The notes: generated by a model not told the origin, from the sequence alone. A stretch of DNA of 64,000 nt from Chryseobacterium binzhouense (GCF_007474545.1 NZ_VKOG01000001.1:1-64000), one strand, 5' to 3'; shown: positions 50,815 to 61,213, numbered from the stretch's first letter. Numbers and translations are program-made.

Positions 50815-51000
50815 AATCGTCGAAACTTCGTTTTGCAGCGGCATCCTTTTTCTGCGATGGCTTGAAGAAAGCGACGGCGAAAAAGATACAGCGGAAAGCG
50901 GGATTCAGCTCCTGATAAAAAAGATTTCGGGAAAACTGTTTGAGTTTAAAATATTGCGCAATAAAAACCCGAAAATCTTACGACTTCGGGTTTTGATATT
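50815..51000 (+). ncRNA. Possible small RNA with its own terminator
   Basis: A G+C-rich non-coding island (about 50820-50925, with GCAGCGGCATCC and TACAGCGGAAAGCGGG) ends in AAAACCCGAA, a loop and TTCGGGTTTT (50963-50994). The island stands out from the A+T-rich gap around it. Strand + is chosen because the terminator follows; a transcript is not proven. Confidence 0.35.
50963..50998. terminator. Hairpin terminator in the rtcB upstream gap
   Basis: AAAAACCCGAA and TTCGGGTTTT form an 8- to 10-bp stem with a 12-nt loop. It points either way; on the plus strand it would end the possible small RNA. Confidence 0.6.
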
Positions 51001-51258
51001 TCAATATACTGTTATTCTATGAGTGTACCAAACCACGAAGCCTCGCCTTTGCAAAAGGCAATACTACAGATGAATGTTGATTAAATTTGAACATTACTTC
51101 GTTGTTTTTTAATGGTTAGACTTAATTGAATTGCAAATATATATAAATTTTTTATAATGACTATAAAAAAATTATATAGTAATATTTTATACCATTTTCA
51201 AACATATGGTATATAATTTGATATTGATTTTTGACAAAAATAACTTAAACTACACGTT

Positions 51259-52215
51259 ATGAAAAATTTTATGAAACCTTTTTTAATTGCAGGAATTTCA
51301 GCTGTTGTCTTGACCTCTTGCAGTGATGATGATGATACAAAAATGCAGGCTCCAGAAAACATCTATGAATTTCTCGCTGCTGATGCAGATTTATCAAACC
51401 TGAAAGCGGCTGTAGACAGAGCCGGTCTTTCTGCCACCCTTAGCCAAAGCGGAAATTATACTGTTTTTGCTCCTTCGAATGCTGCTTTTAATTCATTTTT
51501 ACAGACTAACGGATTTAGTAATCTGAATGCAGTTCCGGTAGATGCATTAAAGGAAATTCTTTTGAATCACGTACTTTCAACAGAAGTAAAAGCTGCCAAT
51601 GTGACTACTGGATATGTTTCTACCCTTGCTAAAGGAGCAGCTTCTTCAACAAGAAATCTAAGCATGTTTATCAACACTACAGGTGGAGTAAAAATCAATG
51701 GAATTTCTAACGTGACCGCAACTGATATTGATGCAAACAATGGAGTTATTCATAAAGTTGATGCAGTAATTGGTCTTCCTAATATCGTTACTCATGCTAC
51801 AGCAAATCCAAACTTCAGTACCTTAGTTACTGCTCTTACCCGAAATGATATGCCAAATTTTGTAGGGATTCTAAGCGGAACTGCTAATTCACCGTTTACA
51901 GTTTTTGCTCCTACCAATGCCGCATTTACCTCTCTCCTTACAGAACTAAATGCACCTAACTTAGCAGCTATTAACACCCCAACATTAGAAAACACACTGA
52001 AGTACCATGTAATAACCGGTGCTAACGTAGGATCTAATAATCTCACTAACAATATGAACGTGAATACCTTCCAAGGTGGCTCATTTACCATTACAACAAC
52101 AGGAGGAGCAAAAATTACAGATGCAAGAGCAAGAGTATCAAATATTATTGCTACTGATGTACAATGTTCCAACGGAATTATCCATGCAATTGATAAGGTT
52201 TTATTATTACCCTAA
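51259..52215 (+). CDS. Fasciclin-domain lipoprotein
   Basis: This 318-aa surface protein has an SPII signal with lipobox L-T-S-C (about residue 21), an acidic D-D-D linker and two fasciclin (FAS1) domains (about 35-170 and 175-315), each with Y-T-V-F-A-P-S-N-A-A-F or F-T-V-F-A-P-T-N-A-A-F and a later conserved H. FAS1 domains mediate adhesion to proteins or glycans. The second repeat ends with V-L-L-L-P. A TonB receptor follows at 125 nt, after a terminator, so co-regulation is uncertain. Confidence 0.93.
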   Translation: MKNFMKPFLIAGISAVVLTSCSDDDDTKMQAPENIYEFLAADADLSNLKAAVDRAGLSATLSQSGNYTVFAPSNAAFNSFLQTNGFSNLNAVPVDALKEILLNHVLSTEVKAANVTTGYVSTLAKGAASSTRNLSMFINTTGGVKINGISNVTATDIDANNGVIHKVDAVIGLPNIVTHATANPNFSTLVTALTRNDMPNFVGILSGTANSPFTVFAPTNAAFTSLLTELNAPNLAAINTPTLENTLKYHVITGANVGSNNLTNNMNVNTFQGGSFTITTTGGAKITDARARVSNIIATDVQCSNGIIHAIDKVLLLP

Positions 52216-52242
52216 ATAATACTCGCAAATTTTGGTTTTAAG

Positions 52243-52275
52243 GAGGCTGCATTTTTAATAGAATGCAGTCTCTTT
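52243..52275 (+). terminator. Terminator of the fasciclin gene
   Basis: GAGGCTGCATT, a short loop, AATGCAGTCTC and TTTT, 28 nt past the stop codon, separating it from the TonB receptor gene. Confidence 0.75.
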
Positions 52276-52339
52276 TGCAGTTTAAAAAGAAATAACCAGA
52301 ATTTACAATAATTGATGATTAACTTTGCAAAAAAACTAA

Positions 52340-54724
52340 ATGAAATCAGCACTGACTTTATTACTCTTCTGTATTACAACTTTACTATATGCCCAAACGG
52401 GAAGTGTGAACATTACTGTATATGATGATTTCACTAAAAAACCTCTCGAAGTAATTATAAAAATACAAAATTCTGACAGGACTGTTTCCGGAACAGGTAA
52501 TGTGCAGATTTCTGAACTGCAGCCGGGAAATTACTCATTCGAGATTACTTCCGAAAACCATGCAACAGGGTTTCTGAACGACATCAGCATAGTTCCCAAT
52601 CAGAACCTGAGTTTTTCAATCGGGCTTCAAAAAACTGAACAAAAGATTGAAGAAGTCGTTATCAGTAAAAAAGTCTATAAAACCACTGCAGAAAGCCCTA
52701 TTTCGCTTAGAAACATAACGAGCGAGGAAATCCAGAAAAATGCAGGATCTAACCGTGATGTTTCCAGAGCTATCCTAAGTTTTCCTGGTGTGGGAAGTAC
52801 AGCTACTTTCAGAAATGATCTTTTCATTAGAGGTGGAAGCTCTGCTGAAAATAAATTTTATATCGACGGAATAGAAGTCCCGGTCATCAACCATTTCCAG
52901 ACGCAGGGTGCAAGTGGCGGACCCAGAGGAATTATTACTGTAGATTTCATCAAAGATGTTGATTTTTACAGCGGTGCTTTTCCGGCAAGACGAAATGGTG
53001 TTTTGTCTTCTCTCTTCGAATTCAATCTGAAGCAGGCAAGAAAAGATAAATTGGGCTACAAAGCGATTGTCGGTTTGGATGATCTTCAGTTGATGGCAGA
53101 CGGACCGTTGAGTAAAGATCAAAGCTGGAGCGGACTTTTTTCAGTGAGAAAATCTAACTTACAATTACTATTCAAAGCAATCGGATTGCCATTTTTGCCT
53201 TCTTATTATGATGCTAATTTTAAAGTTGCTAAAAAATATAAAAGCGGTGATGAATTATATTTTATCGGAATTGGAGCAATAGACCGTTTTGAATTTAATA
53301 ATAACGCAGAAAAAACATTAACGAACCTTACCTTAATAGAACGTCTTCCAAAATCTCCTCAATGGAACTACACGGTAGGAGCCGGCTACAGACATCTTGC
53401 TGAAAATGGCAACTGGCTGTTTACGGTAAGCAGAAATACACTTGATAATCAGGCAATAAAATATTTTAGGAATATTGAAACTCCTGAAAACCTATTGTAC
53501 GATTACAAATCTCAGGAAATAGAAAACAAGTTGCGTATAGACCGGAACCTAAGCATTAAAGATGTTCAGGTAAGCTTCGGAACCAATTTGAATTTTGCCA
53601 CTTACAAAAATAATTCCACCATAAAGAATGTCACTCAAAATGCCGTTAATTTTGATAATCTTGATGTAAATCTTAATGTAATGCAATACGGAGTTTATAT
53701 TCAGGCAGCAAAAAAGTTCTTTGACGAGAAAGTTCAGATTTCTGCAGGAACACGTTTTGATGCAAGTAATTATTCTGATAAGACCAATAATCCGCTTGAG
53801 CAATTTTCGCCGAGATTATCATTGAGCTATCGTTTTGCGCCGCAGTTTGCATTTAATTTTAATTCAGGAATCTTTTATCAGCTTCCGGCTTACACGGCTT
53901 TGGGCTTTTCTGAAAACGGAAACTTCACCAACAAAAATACCTTAAGCTATATCAAAAATTCACATTTAGTAGGTGGTTTTGAATTTAACGGTAAAAATAA
54001 TCTGAGAATTACCCTTGAAGGGTATTACAAGCGCTACAAAAATTATCCTTTCTCACTGAGAAATCAGATCAGTATTGCAAACATTGGTGCTGATTTTGGG
54101 GTAGTAGGAAATGAACCTCTGGATTCAAGAGGCAGCGGAGAAACCTATGGGTTTGAAGTATTGGCTCAAAAAAGAACACTTAATAATTTTTACGGTATTG
54201 CTGCCTATACTTTCGGATATTCAAAATTTAGTAATGTGAATGAAAATCTGCTGCCTTCCTCGTGGGACAGCCGACATATTTTGACGTTAACAACCGGAAA
54301 ATATTTCAATAAGAACTGGAACATCGGTGCAAGATTTCGTTTACAGAGCGGACTCCCTGAAACACCGTATGACTTGCAGAGAAGTGCTTTCGTAAACATC
54401 TGGAATATCAATAATGGTCCGCTTCAGAATTTCGCTCAACTTAATTCATTAAGAGGAAATGTAGCGCATCAGCTGGATATTCGTGCAGAGAAAAAATGGA
54501 TTTTTAAAAAATGGCAGCTAACTGCTTATGTAGATGTTGTAAACATTTATGGTTCTGAAAGTCCTAGTAATCTGCCAGTCGTAAATCTTCAGCGTGATGA
54601 AAATTACAACGGAATCATCAGTAATCCTTCTGCTCCTCAAGATCAGCAAACCTATCTTCTGGAAACCGGAAAGCAGGACAGGAATACACCGCTTCCCTAT
54701 TTCGGACTTATTTTTGAATTTTAA
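52340..54724 (+). CDS. TonB-dependent receptor with carboxypeptidase-like N-domain
   Basis: This 794-aa outer-membrane transporter has a signal peptide ending Y-A-Q (about residue 19), a CarboxypepD_reg-like beta domain (about 22-105), a plug domain (about 125-250, with R-G-G-S-S-A-E-N-K-F-Y-I-D-G) and a 22-strand beta-barrel to the C-terminus, ending F-G-L-I-F-E-F with terminal Phe. The substrate is unknown. No SusD gene is adjacent, so it is not a typical polysaccharide-utilization pair. A TAACTTTG box lies at 52320-52327, 12 nt before the start. Confidence 0.95.
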   Translation: MKSALTLLLFCITTLLYAQTGSVNITVYDDFTKKPLEVIIKIQNSDRTVSGTGNVQISELQPGNYSFEITSENHATGFLNDISIVPNQNLSFSIGLQKTEQKIEEVVISKKVYKTTAESPISLRNITSEEIQKNAGSNRDVSRAILSFPGVGSTATFRNDLFIRGGSSAENKFYIDGIEVPVINHFQTQGASGGPRGIITVDFIKDVDFYSGAFPARRNGVLSSLFEFNLKQARKDKLGYKAIVGLDDLQLMADGPLSKDQSWSGLFSVRKSNLQLLFKAIGLPFLPSYYDANFKVAKKYKSGDELYFIGIGAIDRFEFNNNAEKTLTNLTLIERLPKSPQWNYTVGAGYRHLAENGNWLFTVSRNTLDNQAIKYFRNIETPENLLYDYKSQEIENKLRIDRNLSIKDVQVSFGTNLNFATYKNNSTIKNVTQNAVNFDNLDVNLNVMQYGVYIQAAKKFFDEKVQISAGTRFDASNYSDKTNNPLEQFSPRLSLSYRFAPQFAFNFNSGIFYQLPAYTALGFSENGNFTNKNTLSYIKNSHLVGGFEFNGKNNLRITLEGYYKRYKNYPFSLRNQISIANIGADFGVVGNEPLDSRGSGETYGFEVLAQKRTLNNFYGIAAYTFGYSKFSNVNENLLPSSWDSRHILTLTTGKYFNKNWNIGARFRLQSGLPETPYDLQRSAFVNIWNINNGPLQNFAQLNSLRGNVAHQLDIRAEKKWIFKKWQLTAYVDVVNIYGSESPSNLPVVNLQRDENYNGIISNPSAPQDQQTYLLETGKQDRNTPLPYFGLIFEF

Positions 54725-54730
54725 ATACTA

Positions 54731-54766
54731 AAAAAGGCGCTGACAGATTTTGTCAGCACCTTTTTT
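54731..54766. terminator. Bidirectional terminator after the TonB receptor
   Basis: AAAAAGGCGCTGACA and TGTCAGCACCTTTTTT form a long stem with one mismatch, ending both the receptor transcript and the convergent 54769-55272 gene. Confidence 0.85.
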
Positions 54767-54768
54767 AT

Positions 54769-55272
54769 TTAGTCTTTAGATCCTAAATCATCCATAGGAT
54801 CATCCATTCCTTTTATTACATTAGAGTGATAAACACGCTCCGATCCTAAAAAGTAGAGATTGTGTCTCGCCTTAGCGATGATTCCGTTATAAACATCTTG
54901 CGGAAGATCTGAATTATTATTTTCGACTCTGCTTTCGTCTTCTTTTTTGTACACTTCAATAGCTCCATTATCATCTAAAGTTGCTTTTGCTTTCTGAGCC
55001 TGCTCAAATGTATTGGCGTAGACTATTATATTAATGCTTCCAATACTTTTGGTTTTATAAGCATGTAAAAGCTCATTGTCATTGACAAACATATGATCCC
55101 AAAAGTTTTTTGTATTTTCATCCTCTTCATATTGGTGATCCGTTTCGGTATTTTCTACATTGGATCTCGAAACGATAATATCATCATTATTAATTCCAAG
55201 ATTATGCAGTTTTGAAATAATATCCTCCGAGTTTACAGTTGAAGGAAACACTGAAATTACTGTATAAGCCAT
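54769..55272 (-). CDS. Conserved hypothetical protein, possible stress protein
   Basis: This 167-aa soluble protein has an N-terminal beta-alpha-beta region (T-V-I-S-V-F-P-S-T and I-I-V-Y-A-N-T-F-E-Q-A-Q-K-A) resembling the general-stress 17M-like domain, and an acidic, disordered C-terminus. Function is uncertain. Set at the ATG at 55272; the longer frame starts at TTG. It is separated by 68 nt from the methylmalonyl-CoA mutase gene. Confidence 0.65.
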   Translation of the reverse strand: MAYTVISVFPSTVNSEDIISKLHNLGINNDDIIVSRSNVENTETDHQYEEDENTKNFWDHMFVNDNELLHAYKTKSIGSINIIVYANTFEQAQKAKATLDDNGAIEVYKKEDESRVENNNSDLPQDVYNGIIAKARHNLYFLGSERVYHSNVIKGMDDPMDDLGSKD

Positions 55273-55339
55273 AATATTTTGTTTTTGATTATGACTTAGA
55301 GTACAAAAGCTGTGCAACTTATCAGATTCTAATCACATT

Positions 55340-57457
55340 TTAATCTAAAAACCTATTTAAAATATCTACTGCACATTTAGGAAGATTGGTTCCTGGTCCG
55401 AAGATAAAATCTGCTCCATTGGCATATAAAAACTCATAATCTTGTTGCGGAATTACTCCTCCGACTACAATCGTAATATCATCTGCACCCAATTTTTTCA
55501 GCTCCTCAACAACCTGCGGAACCAGAGTTTTGTGACCTGCTGCTAAAGAAGAAACACCTAAAATATGAATATCATTTTCAACCGCCTGTTTAGCAACTTC
55601 CTCCGGAGTCTGGAATAGCGGAGCAACATCCACATCAAATCCCATATCAGCAAACGCTGTTGCCACTACTTTGGCACCTCTGTCATGACCGTCCTGCCCC
55701 ATTTTAGCAACCATAATTCTTGGTCTTCTGCCCTCTTCTTCCTCAAATTTCTGAGTAAGTGCGAGCGCTTTTCCGAAGTATTCGTTTTTACCTGCATTCA
55801 TTGCGTAAACACCTTGTATAGTTCTGATATTGGCTTTATAACGTCCGAAACTTTCTTCCATCGCATCACTCATTTCACCTAAAGTCACCCTTCTTCTTGC
55901 GGCCTCAACACAAAGCTCCAAAAGATTTCCACTGCCGGTTCTTGCCGTTTCACGGATTTGATTTAATATTTCTTCAACTTTTAAAGAATCTCTTTCAGAC
56001 TTTATTTTTTCTAATCTTTCAATCTGCTTTCTGCGGACTTCAGTATTGTCAATATCAAGAATTTCGATCGGATTTTGTTCTAATGAAGATTTAAAAGAAT
56101 TTACCCCGATGATAAACTCTTCTCCGCTGTCAATTTTCGCCTGTTTTCTGGCGGCAGCTTCCTCAATTCTCATTTTCGGAATCCCAGCTTCGATGGCTTT
56201 GGTCATCCCGCCTTCTTTTTCTACCTCATCAATATATTTCATTGCTTCTTCAATCATCTGTTGTGTGAGAGATTCGACAAGATTACTTCCGCCCATTGGA
56301 TCCACAACATCACAAATGCCGCTTTCCTGCTGAAGAATGATTTGAGTATTTCTTGCAATTTTTGCCGAATAATCTGTAGGCAAAGCAATGGCTTCATCCA
56401 AAGCATTCGTATGTAAAGATTGTGTTCCACCCAAGGCTGAAGACAACGCTTCAATAGCAGTTCTGGTTATATTATTAAAGGGCTCCTGTTCGGTTAAAGA
56501 CCAACCAGAAGTCTGCGAATGCGTTCTTAAAGCTAAAGATTTAGGATTTTGAGGATTAAACTGTTTTAAAAGATTTGTCCAAATATATCTTGCTGCACGC
56601 ATCTTGGCAATTTCCATAAAATGATTCATCCCGATAGCCCAAAAAAAGGATAATCTCGGTGCAAAATCATCCACGTTCATTCCTGCTTTTATTCCTGTTC
56701 TTACATATTCCAGACCATCGGCTAACGTATAAGCCATTTCCAGAACCGGCGTAGCACCCGCTTCCTGCATATGATAGCCTGAAATAGAAATCGAATTGAA
56801 TTTCGGAATATTTCTGGAAGTGTATTCAAAAATATCAGCAATAATTTTCATTGACGGTGTTGGCGGATAAATGTAGGTGTTCCGCACCATAAATTCTTTC
56901 AGAATATCATTCTGAATCGTACCTGACAATTTATCCTGAGAAACACCCTGCTCTTCTGCTGCCACAATATAAAAAGACAAAATCGGCAAAACGGCACCGT
57001 TCATTGTCATAGAAACCGAAATTTCATCCAGAGGAATCTGGTCGAAAAGGATTTTCATATCTTCGACAGAATCAATCGCAACTCCGGCTTTTCCAACATC
57101 ACCAACCACTCTTGCATGATCCGAATCATAACCTCTGTGTGTTGCCAGATCGAAGGCTACTGAAAGTCCTTTTTGTCCGGCAGCGAGATTTCGTCTGTAA
57201 AATGCATTGGACTCTTCAGCTGTAGAAAAACCTGCATATTGACGGATGGTCCAGGGTTTTTGAACGTACATCGTAGAATAGGGACCACGAAGATACGGTT
57301 CAATTCCCGGAGAACTTTCTGCAATGCTTTTATCTTTTATATCTTCGCTGATATATCTTGATTTTAATTCTAATCCGTCTTTCTCAAAAGGATAGATAGT
57401 TTGCTGTGTTTCAGGTATATTAAATTGCGGAATTTTATTTTTAATTTCCTTTCGCAT
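55340..57457 (-). CDS. scpA: Methylmalonyl-CoA mutase large subunit
   Basis: This 705-aa adenosylcobalamin enzyme interconverts methylmalonyl-CoA and succinyl-CoA. The N-terminal TIM barrel has R-G-P-Y-S-T-M-Y and T-H-R-G-Y-D-S-D, and the C-terminal cobalamin-binding domain has the D-x-H-x-x-G motif in [10 protein letters not shown], where His binds cobalt from below. No small subunit gene is adjacent; the chaperone MeaB is 9 kb away. Symbol scpA is used for the catalytic subunit; mutB is an alternative. Confidence 0.95.
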   Translation of the reverse strand: MRKEIKNKIPQFNIPETQQTIYPFEKDGLELKSRYISEDIKDKSIAESSPGIEPYLRGPYSTMYVQKPWTIRQYAGFSTAEESNAFYRRNLAAGQKGLSVAFDLATHRGYDSDHARVVGDVGKAGVAIDSVEDMKILFDQIPLDEISVSMTMNGAVLPILSFYIVAAEEQGVSQDKLSGTIQNDILKEFMVRNTYIYPPTPSMKIIADIFEYTSRNIPKFNSISISGYHMQEAGATPVLEMAYTLADGLEYVRTGIKAGMNVDDFAPRLSFFWAIGMNHFMEIAKMRAARYIWTNLLKQFNPQNPKSLALRTHSQTSGWSLTEQEPFNNITRTAIEALSSALGGTQSLHTNALDEAIALPTDYSAKIARNTQIILQQESGICDVVDPMGGSNLVESLTQQMIEEAMKYIDEVEKEGGMTKAIEAGIPKMRIEEAAARKQAKIDSGEEFIIGVNSFKSSLEQNPIEILDIDNTEVRRKQIERLEKIKSERDSLKVEEILNQIRETARTGSGNLLELCVEAARRRVTLGEMSDAMEESFGRYKANIRTIQGVYAMNAGKNEYFGKALALTQKFEEEEGRRPRIMVAKMGQDGHDRGAKVVATAFADMGFDVDVAPLFQTPEEVAKQAVENDIHILGVSSLAAGHKTLVPQVVEELKKLGADDITIVVGGVIPQQDYEFLYANGADFIFGPGTNLPKCAVDILNRFLD

Positions 57458-57619
57458 GAGTTCAGATTTAAGATTTTAAAAATAAGCAATTTTGAAAGAA
57501 TATATCAATACTGATTTTCAACAATAAAAGAAAAAATGGTGAAATAAAAATACCCACTGAAATTTGTGAGTATTATTAATTTATAGAAAACTTCAAATTT
57601 TAAGCGAAAGATAATTTAT

Positions 57620-60148
57620 TTAAAAATTAAACTGAAGACCTGCTTTAATTCCAAATTTTGAAATATCCAGGCGATCCAAATAATTTCCCCGCCAGTTAAA
57701 GTCTACGCGCAAAAGCCTGATATTGCCGAAACCGATGTTTTCAATTCCGAACCCATACTCGTAATATACCTGTTCGTTCGGAGCAGAGTACTTAAAACCT
57801 TCCACATTAATATTTTTAGCAGCATCACTTAATGATCCGTATGCGCCACGGATAAAGGCTACTTCTCTAAGCTTTAATTTCTTTATTAAAGGAATAAAAG
57901 ATAAAATTTTACCGTTGAAATGATGCTCAATATGGAGCGTTGTATAGGTATCAGCTACAAATTCATAATAATTCAGCTGTGCAAAAGTATTGGGAACGAT
58001 GCCGTAAGACTGATTGCCCGGGATAATATTCTGCAAAGCTAACGGAACAGCATCAAATGTTTTCCCCGCTTCAAAGCTTAAAAAAGTTTTGCCTAAGTTT
58101 CCTAAAATAATAGGCTTGTAAAACATAAACTGAAGCTTATTATAATTGAAATCTGCATTAAATAAGCCTTCTATACCTCTTGTATATTTCAATACTATAG
58201 TGGGTGCTAAAGTTCCATGTTCGTATCTGTCAACACCCGTTTGAGAAAATTTTGCTCCCGGTCTTGCAATCAAGCTTAATGTCACCCGGGAATCGTTGGT
58301 AGTTTTTCTAAGATTTCCGTTTTGATAATACATGAGATTAAATCCTGAAGGATTGGCAGATTTAATACTCTGCAAAGTTCCGTCTACTCTCACCTGAAAG
58401 TTTTTCCAAGGCTCAATCGAAGTAAAAAAACTGGTTTGATTTACCGAGCTTAAAGATGCGTTTTCTCCTCTCGCAAAGACTGTTGATGAAGCGAATGATC
58501 GCGATAAGATGCCATCTTCGGTAGTTAACTGCACTCCGAGCTGAGTAATATCCCTTTTGGTTCCCGCCCCGATCATGAATCGGTTGACTCTATTAAACAT
58601 ATAACGACCTTCAACACCGTATTTGAATTGCTGGTCTTTGAAACCATAAGCATTATAAAACTCAATCCTCCATGGATCATTCTGCCCAAAATAGGTTCTT
58701 GCCCCAATTCTTATTCTGTCACCTTCTACTTCATTTTTGCCATATACAGAAGTAATAGGACCCAAATCAATTCCTTTTGTAATATTGTAATACCTGGAAG
58801 CCAGTGTTTCGTAAAGCTTTACAATTCTGTTAAATTTTGGAGTCTGCTGCAGTTTATCAAGCATTTCATACACTCCTTTTTCTTCTTTAGAGAGAGAATC
58901 TGGTCTTGCCTGGCTCCAGTAAGCTTCATCTTTATCTACAAAATCAGCATCATATTCTTCCTTTTTTCTTGTAAAAACAGAATCAGCCAATGGTTTATCA
59001 AACTCATAATCAGAATAATCCACAGACCTCCTTGCAATAAGACTTTTTGCCGTTTTCTTTTTAGAGAAAGGTGTCATCTCAATTGCAGTCACAAATTTTT
59101 TGGGAAGAAATGTTTCATCATCAGGATTATCATATTCCAGTTCTGTTGAAATAGCGTTAATAAAATTAACATTGATTTTGTTGGTCGATTTTAACGTAGC
59201 TTCAAGAACAGCATAAGAGTCCGTATCAATATATAAGTATCCCTGAAATGCCAATACTTCAGTTCTTCTCGGCTGATACCGGATTTTATATGCGTTTTCT
59301 CCCCGGACTGAGACAGTATCTATCAAATTATAATCATACGTACTGAAACCATCTGTTCCTACCGGGCTTGGAAAGCCGATGTCGAAATAGTTTAAGGTAT
59401 TATCATAAATATTGATATCCCTGTATAGATTTTTTGCGGTAAGAGTTACCACCTGATTATCCTGAAAACCGGAAGTTTTTTGTGCCACCAAAAGTTTTTT
59501 GTTTCTTTTAGACGGCTTATTCTCTCCAAAATTATGATAAATGGATTCGTTCAGAAAAACCGGCAAAGCCATTTTGCCATTGGCTGTAGAATCTGCATAG
59601 TTGAAAATAAAATCAAGCTTATTGAAAATTTTACGATTCATAAAAGCACTATCCAGGTTATTTGCATCAAACTGAATTTTCTCGTATTCTTTAAAACTAT
59701 ATGTATCAAATTTTTCCAGACCGTTGTTTCTTTTACGCTTCCAGACTTCCTGCATAATTCTGTATGCAGGGTTTTCTTTTTTATTCTTAAATCTTGTTTT
59801 CTGATTGTTAATAACAACTTCCTCAATATTGCTTACTTTTTCTGAAGACAGTTTAACTAAAATATCGGCGGCATTTTCCGGAGTAACCTCTACAGTTTCC
59901 AGAGAATAATTCTTTTTTGAGAATCTCAGCTTATAGATAATCGTATCTGTTTTTACTGTGAAATTTCCGGAGACAGTTGTTAAATAAGATGCAGACTGAT
60001 CATTAATAAAAACTTCCACACCAGAAACTGGTTTGTTGGTCTTTTCGTCAACAATCCTTCCGATTGCTGTATTTTGTGCGTGTAGTAATCCTGTAAAAAC
60101 GATGGCAATATAGAGTATACAGTATTTAAAGTAATGGGTAAACATCAT
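57620..60148 (-). CDS. DUF5686 outer-membrane protein with carboxypeptidase-like N-domain
   Basis: This 842-aa protein has a signal peptide ending L-H-A-Q (about residue 25), a CarboxypepD_reg-like domain (about 27-112, G-R-I-V-D-E-K-T-N-K-P-V-S-G-V), a middle charged region (about 120-450) and a C-terminal beta-barrel-like region ending G-L-Q-F-N-F with a terminal Phe. DUF5686 proteins are large Bacteroidota outer-membrane proteins of unknown function. A typical single gene. Confidence 0.9.
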   Translation of the reverse strand: MMFTHYFKYCILYIAIVFTGLLHAQNTAIGRIVDEKTNKPVSGVEVFINDQSASYLTTVSGNFTVKTDTIIYKLRFSKKNYSLETVEVTPENAADILVKLSSEKVSNIEEVVINNQKTRFKNKKENPAYRIMQEVWKRKRNNGLEKFDTYSFKEYEKIQFDANNLDSAFMNRKIFNKLDFIFNYADSTANGKMALPVFLNESIYHNFGENKPSKRNKKLLVAQKTSGFQDNQVVTLTAKNLYRDINIYDNTLNYFDIGFPSPVGTDGFSTYDYNLIDTVSVRGENAYKIRYQPRRTEVLAFQGYLYIDTDSYAVLEATLKSTNKINVNFINAISTELEYDNPDDETFLPKKFVTAIEMTPFSKKKTAKSLIARRSVDYSDYEFDKPLADSVFTRKKEEYDADFVDKDEAYWSQARPDSLSKEEKGVYEMLDKLQQTPKFNRIVKLYETLASRYYNITKGIDLGPITSVYGKNEVEGDRIRIGARTYFGQNDPWRIEFYNAYGFKDQQFKYGVEGRYMFNRVNRFMIGAGTKRDITQLGVQLTTEDGILSRSFASSTVFARGENASLSSVNQTSFFTSIEPWKNFQVRVDGTLQSIKSANPSGFNLMYYQNGNLRKTTNDSRVTLSLIARPGAKFSQTGVDRYEHGTLAPTIVLKYTRGIEGLFNADFNYNKLQFMFYKPIILGNLGKTFLSFEAGKTFDAVPLALQNIIPGNQSYGIVPNTFAQLNYYEFVADTYTTLHIEHHFNGKILSFIPLIKKLKLREVAFIRGAYGSLSDAAKNINVEGFKYSAPNEQVYYEYGFGIENIGFGNIRLLRVDFNWRGNYLDRLDISKFGIKAGLQFNF

Positions 60149-60310
60149 TCGTTTTTTCGAGCATTTAGCATAAACAAAAAGCGTGCTGCATTTTACGGTT
60201 TATATTATTAAAGTTCATCATTTTGTACAAAACTGCAAATCTAACGAAAATAAGTGACGGATATTATGTGCAAAAACCTACAGCTTCATATTGCAAAAGC
60301 TTTTAAAACA

Positions 60311-60346
60311 AAAAAGACTGCTAATCAATGATTAACAGTCTTTTTA
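60311..60346 (-). terminator. Terminator of the tRNA cluster
   Basis: AAAAAGACTG, a near-perfect long stem through the middle (TAATCA-A-TGATTA) and CAGTCTTTTT, immediately downstream of the last leftward tRNA. Confidence 0.8.
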
Positions 60347-60348
60347 AG

Positions 60349-60432
60349 TACCCCAGACGGGACTTGAACCCGTACGTCCTTGCGGACACAGGATTTTAAG
60401 TCCTGCGTGTCTACCAATTCCACCACCAGGGC
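60349..60432 (-). tRNA. tRNA-Leu (anticodon UAA)
   Basis: On the minus strand it begins GCCCTGGTGGTGGAATTGG and ends near CTGGGGTA. The anticodon loop reads C-T-T-A-A-A-A with TAA as anticodon. A long variable arm (about 84 nt total) fits tRNA-Leu. Acceptor pairing includes G-U pairs. Genomic CCA is not encoded. Confidence 0.9.
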
Positions 60433-60441
60433 ATGGCGTGG

Positions 60442-60514
60442 AGCGAAAAACGGGATTCGAACCCGCGACCCCAACCTTGGCAAGGTTGTGCTCTACCAGC
60501 TGAGCTATTTTCGC
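60442..60514 (-). tRNA. tRNA-Gly (anticodon GCC)
   Basis: On the minus strand it starts GCGAAAATAGCTCAGCTGG and ends TTTTTCGCT. The anticodon loop is T-T-G-C-C-A-A with GCC as anticodon. The D-loop GGTAGAGCA and the T-loop GGTTCGAAT are canonical. Confidence 0.93.
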
Positions 60515-60521
60515 AAACTTG

Positions 60522-60603
60522 TGCGGATGAAGGGACTCGAACCCCCACGCCTCACGGCACCAGATCCTAAGTCTGGCGTGGCTACCAATTACACCACATC
60601 CGC
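60522..60603 (-). tRNA. tRNA-Leu (anticodon UAG)
   Basis: On the minus strand it starts GCGGATGTGGTGTAATTGG and ends TTCATCCGCA. The anticodon loop reads C-T-T-A-G-G-A with TAG as anticodon, and a long variable arm is present. Together with the Leu-UAA gene it gives two leucine isoacceptors in one cluster. Confidence 0.9.
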
Positions 60604-60776
60604 ATGGTTATTGAAATATTTTAAAGAACTTCTTTCGTTTTTGTGAGTGCAAATATAGGGCAATTATTTTTATTTGCAAGAATTATTTCAAAAAAAAATA
60701 AATTTTTCTAAAAATTGTTTGAAACCATTTTTTTTAAATTTCATTTTATTACTTTTACACGGTTAATATTTATGAT

Positions 60777-61154
60777 ATGGAATTACAAGGAACGATAAAG
60801 AAAATCTCTGAAACACAAACATTTGCAAGCGGGTTTCAGAAAAAGGAAATGGTTATTCTTACACAGGAACAGTATCCTCAGCCGATTAACATTGAATTTT
60901 TACAGGATAAAATAAATTTACTGGATTCTTTAAGAGAAGGTGAAAATGTAAAGGTAGGAATCAACATCAGAGGAAGAGAATGGGTTTCTCCGCAGGGCGA
61001 AACAAAATATTTTAATTCTATTACAGGATGGAGAGTAGAAAAAGTGGCTGATAACGGATCAGAACCTACACAAGCTTCACCTTCACAATCTGCCGCACCG
61101 GTTTCTAACGAGAATCCTTTTGCGAATGATGACGATGATGATTTGCCATTCTAA
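60777..61154 (+). CDS. DUF3127 protein
   Basis: This 125-aa soluble protein has an OB-fold-like DUF3127 domain (about 1-90, G-T-I-K-K-I-S-E-T-Q-T-F and R-G-R-E-W-V-S-P-Q-G-E) and an acidic disordered tail ending D-D-D-D-D-L-P-F, the type of acidic tip found on single-stranded DNA-binding proteins. This suggests a nucleic-acid role, but DUF3127 function is unknown. It is followed by a terminator at 61179-61207. Confidence 0.88.
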   Translation: MELQGTIKKISETQTFASGFQKKEMVILTQEQYPQPINIEFLQDKINLLDSLREGENVKVGINIRGREWVSPQGETKYFNSITGWRVEKVADNGSEPTQASPSQSAAPVSNENPFANDDDDDLPF

Positions 61155-61178
61155 TTAAAAAAAATAAATCTCAATAAC

Positions 61179-61207
61179 AATCCTGCTTTTTGAAAGCAGG
61201 ATTTTTT
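61179..61207 (+). terminator. Terminator of the DUF3127 gene
   Basis: AATCCTGCTTT, TTG, AAAGCAGGATT and a T run, 25 nt past the stop. Confidence 0.85.
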
Positions 61208-61213
61208 CTGCGA

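Larger units (their letters stand above)
50635..51258. other. 624-bp gap with repeats and a possible small RNA
   Basis: No supported gene. Holds GATGTTAGA-type repeats (50645-50680), a G+C-rich island with repeated GCGG/GAAAGC words (about 50820-50925), a terminator hairpin at 50963-50994 and an A+T-rich stretch up to the fasciclin gene. A 78-codon frame across 50786-51022 is judged spurious. Confidence 0.6.

Noticed and set aside
50786..51022. 78-codon open frame upstream of the fasciclin gene
   Set aside because: No recognised domain, it runs through a terminator hairpin and a G+C-rich non-coding island, and it has no credible start context.
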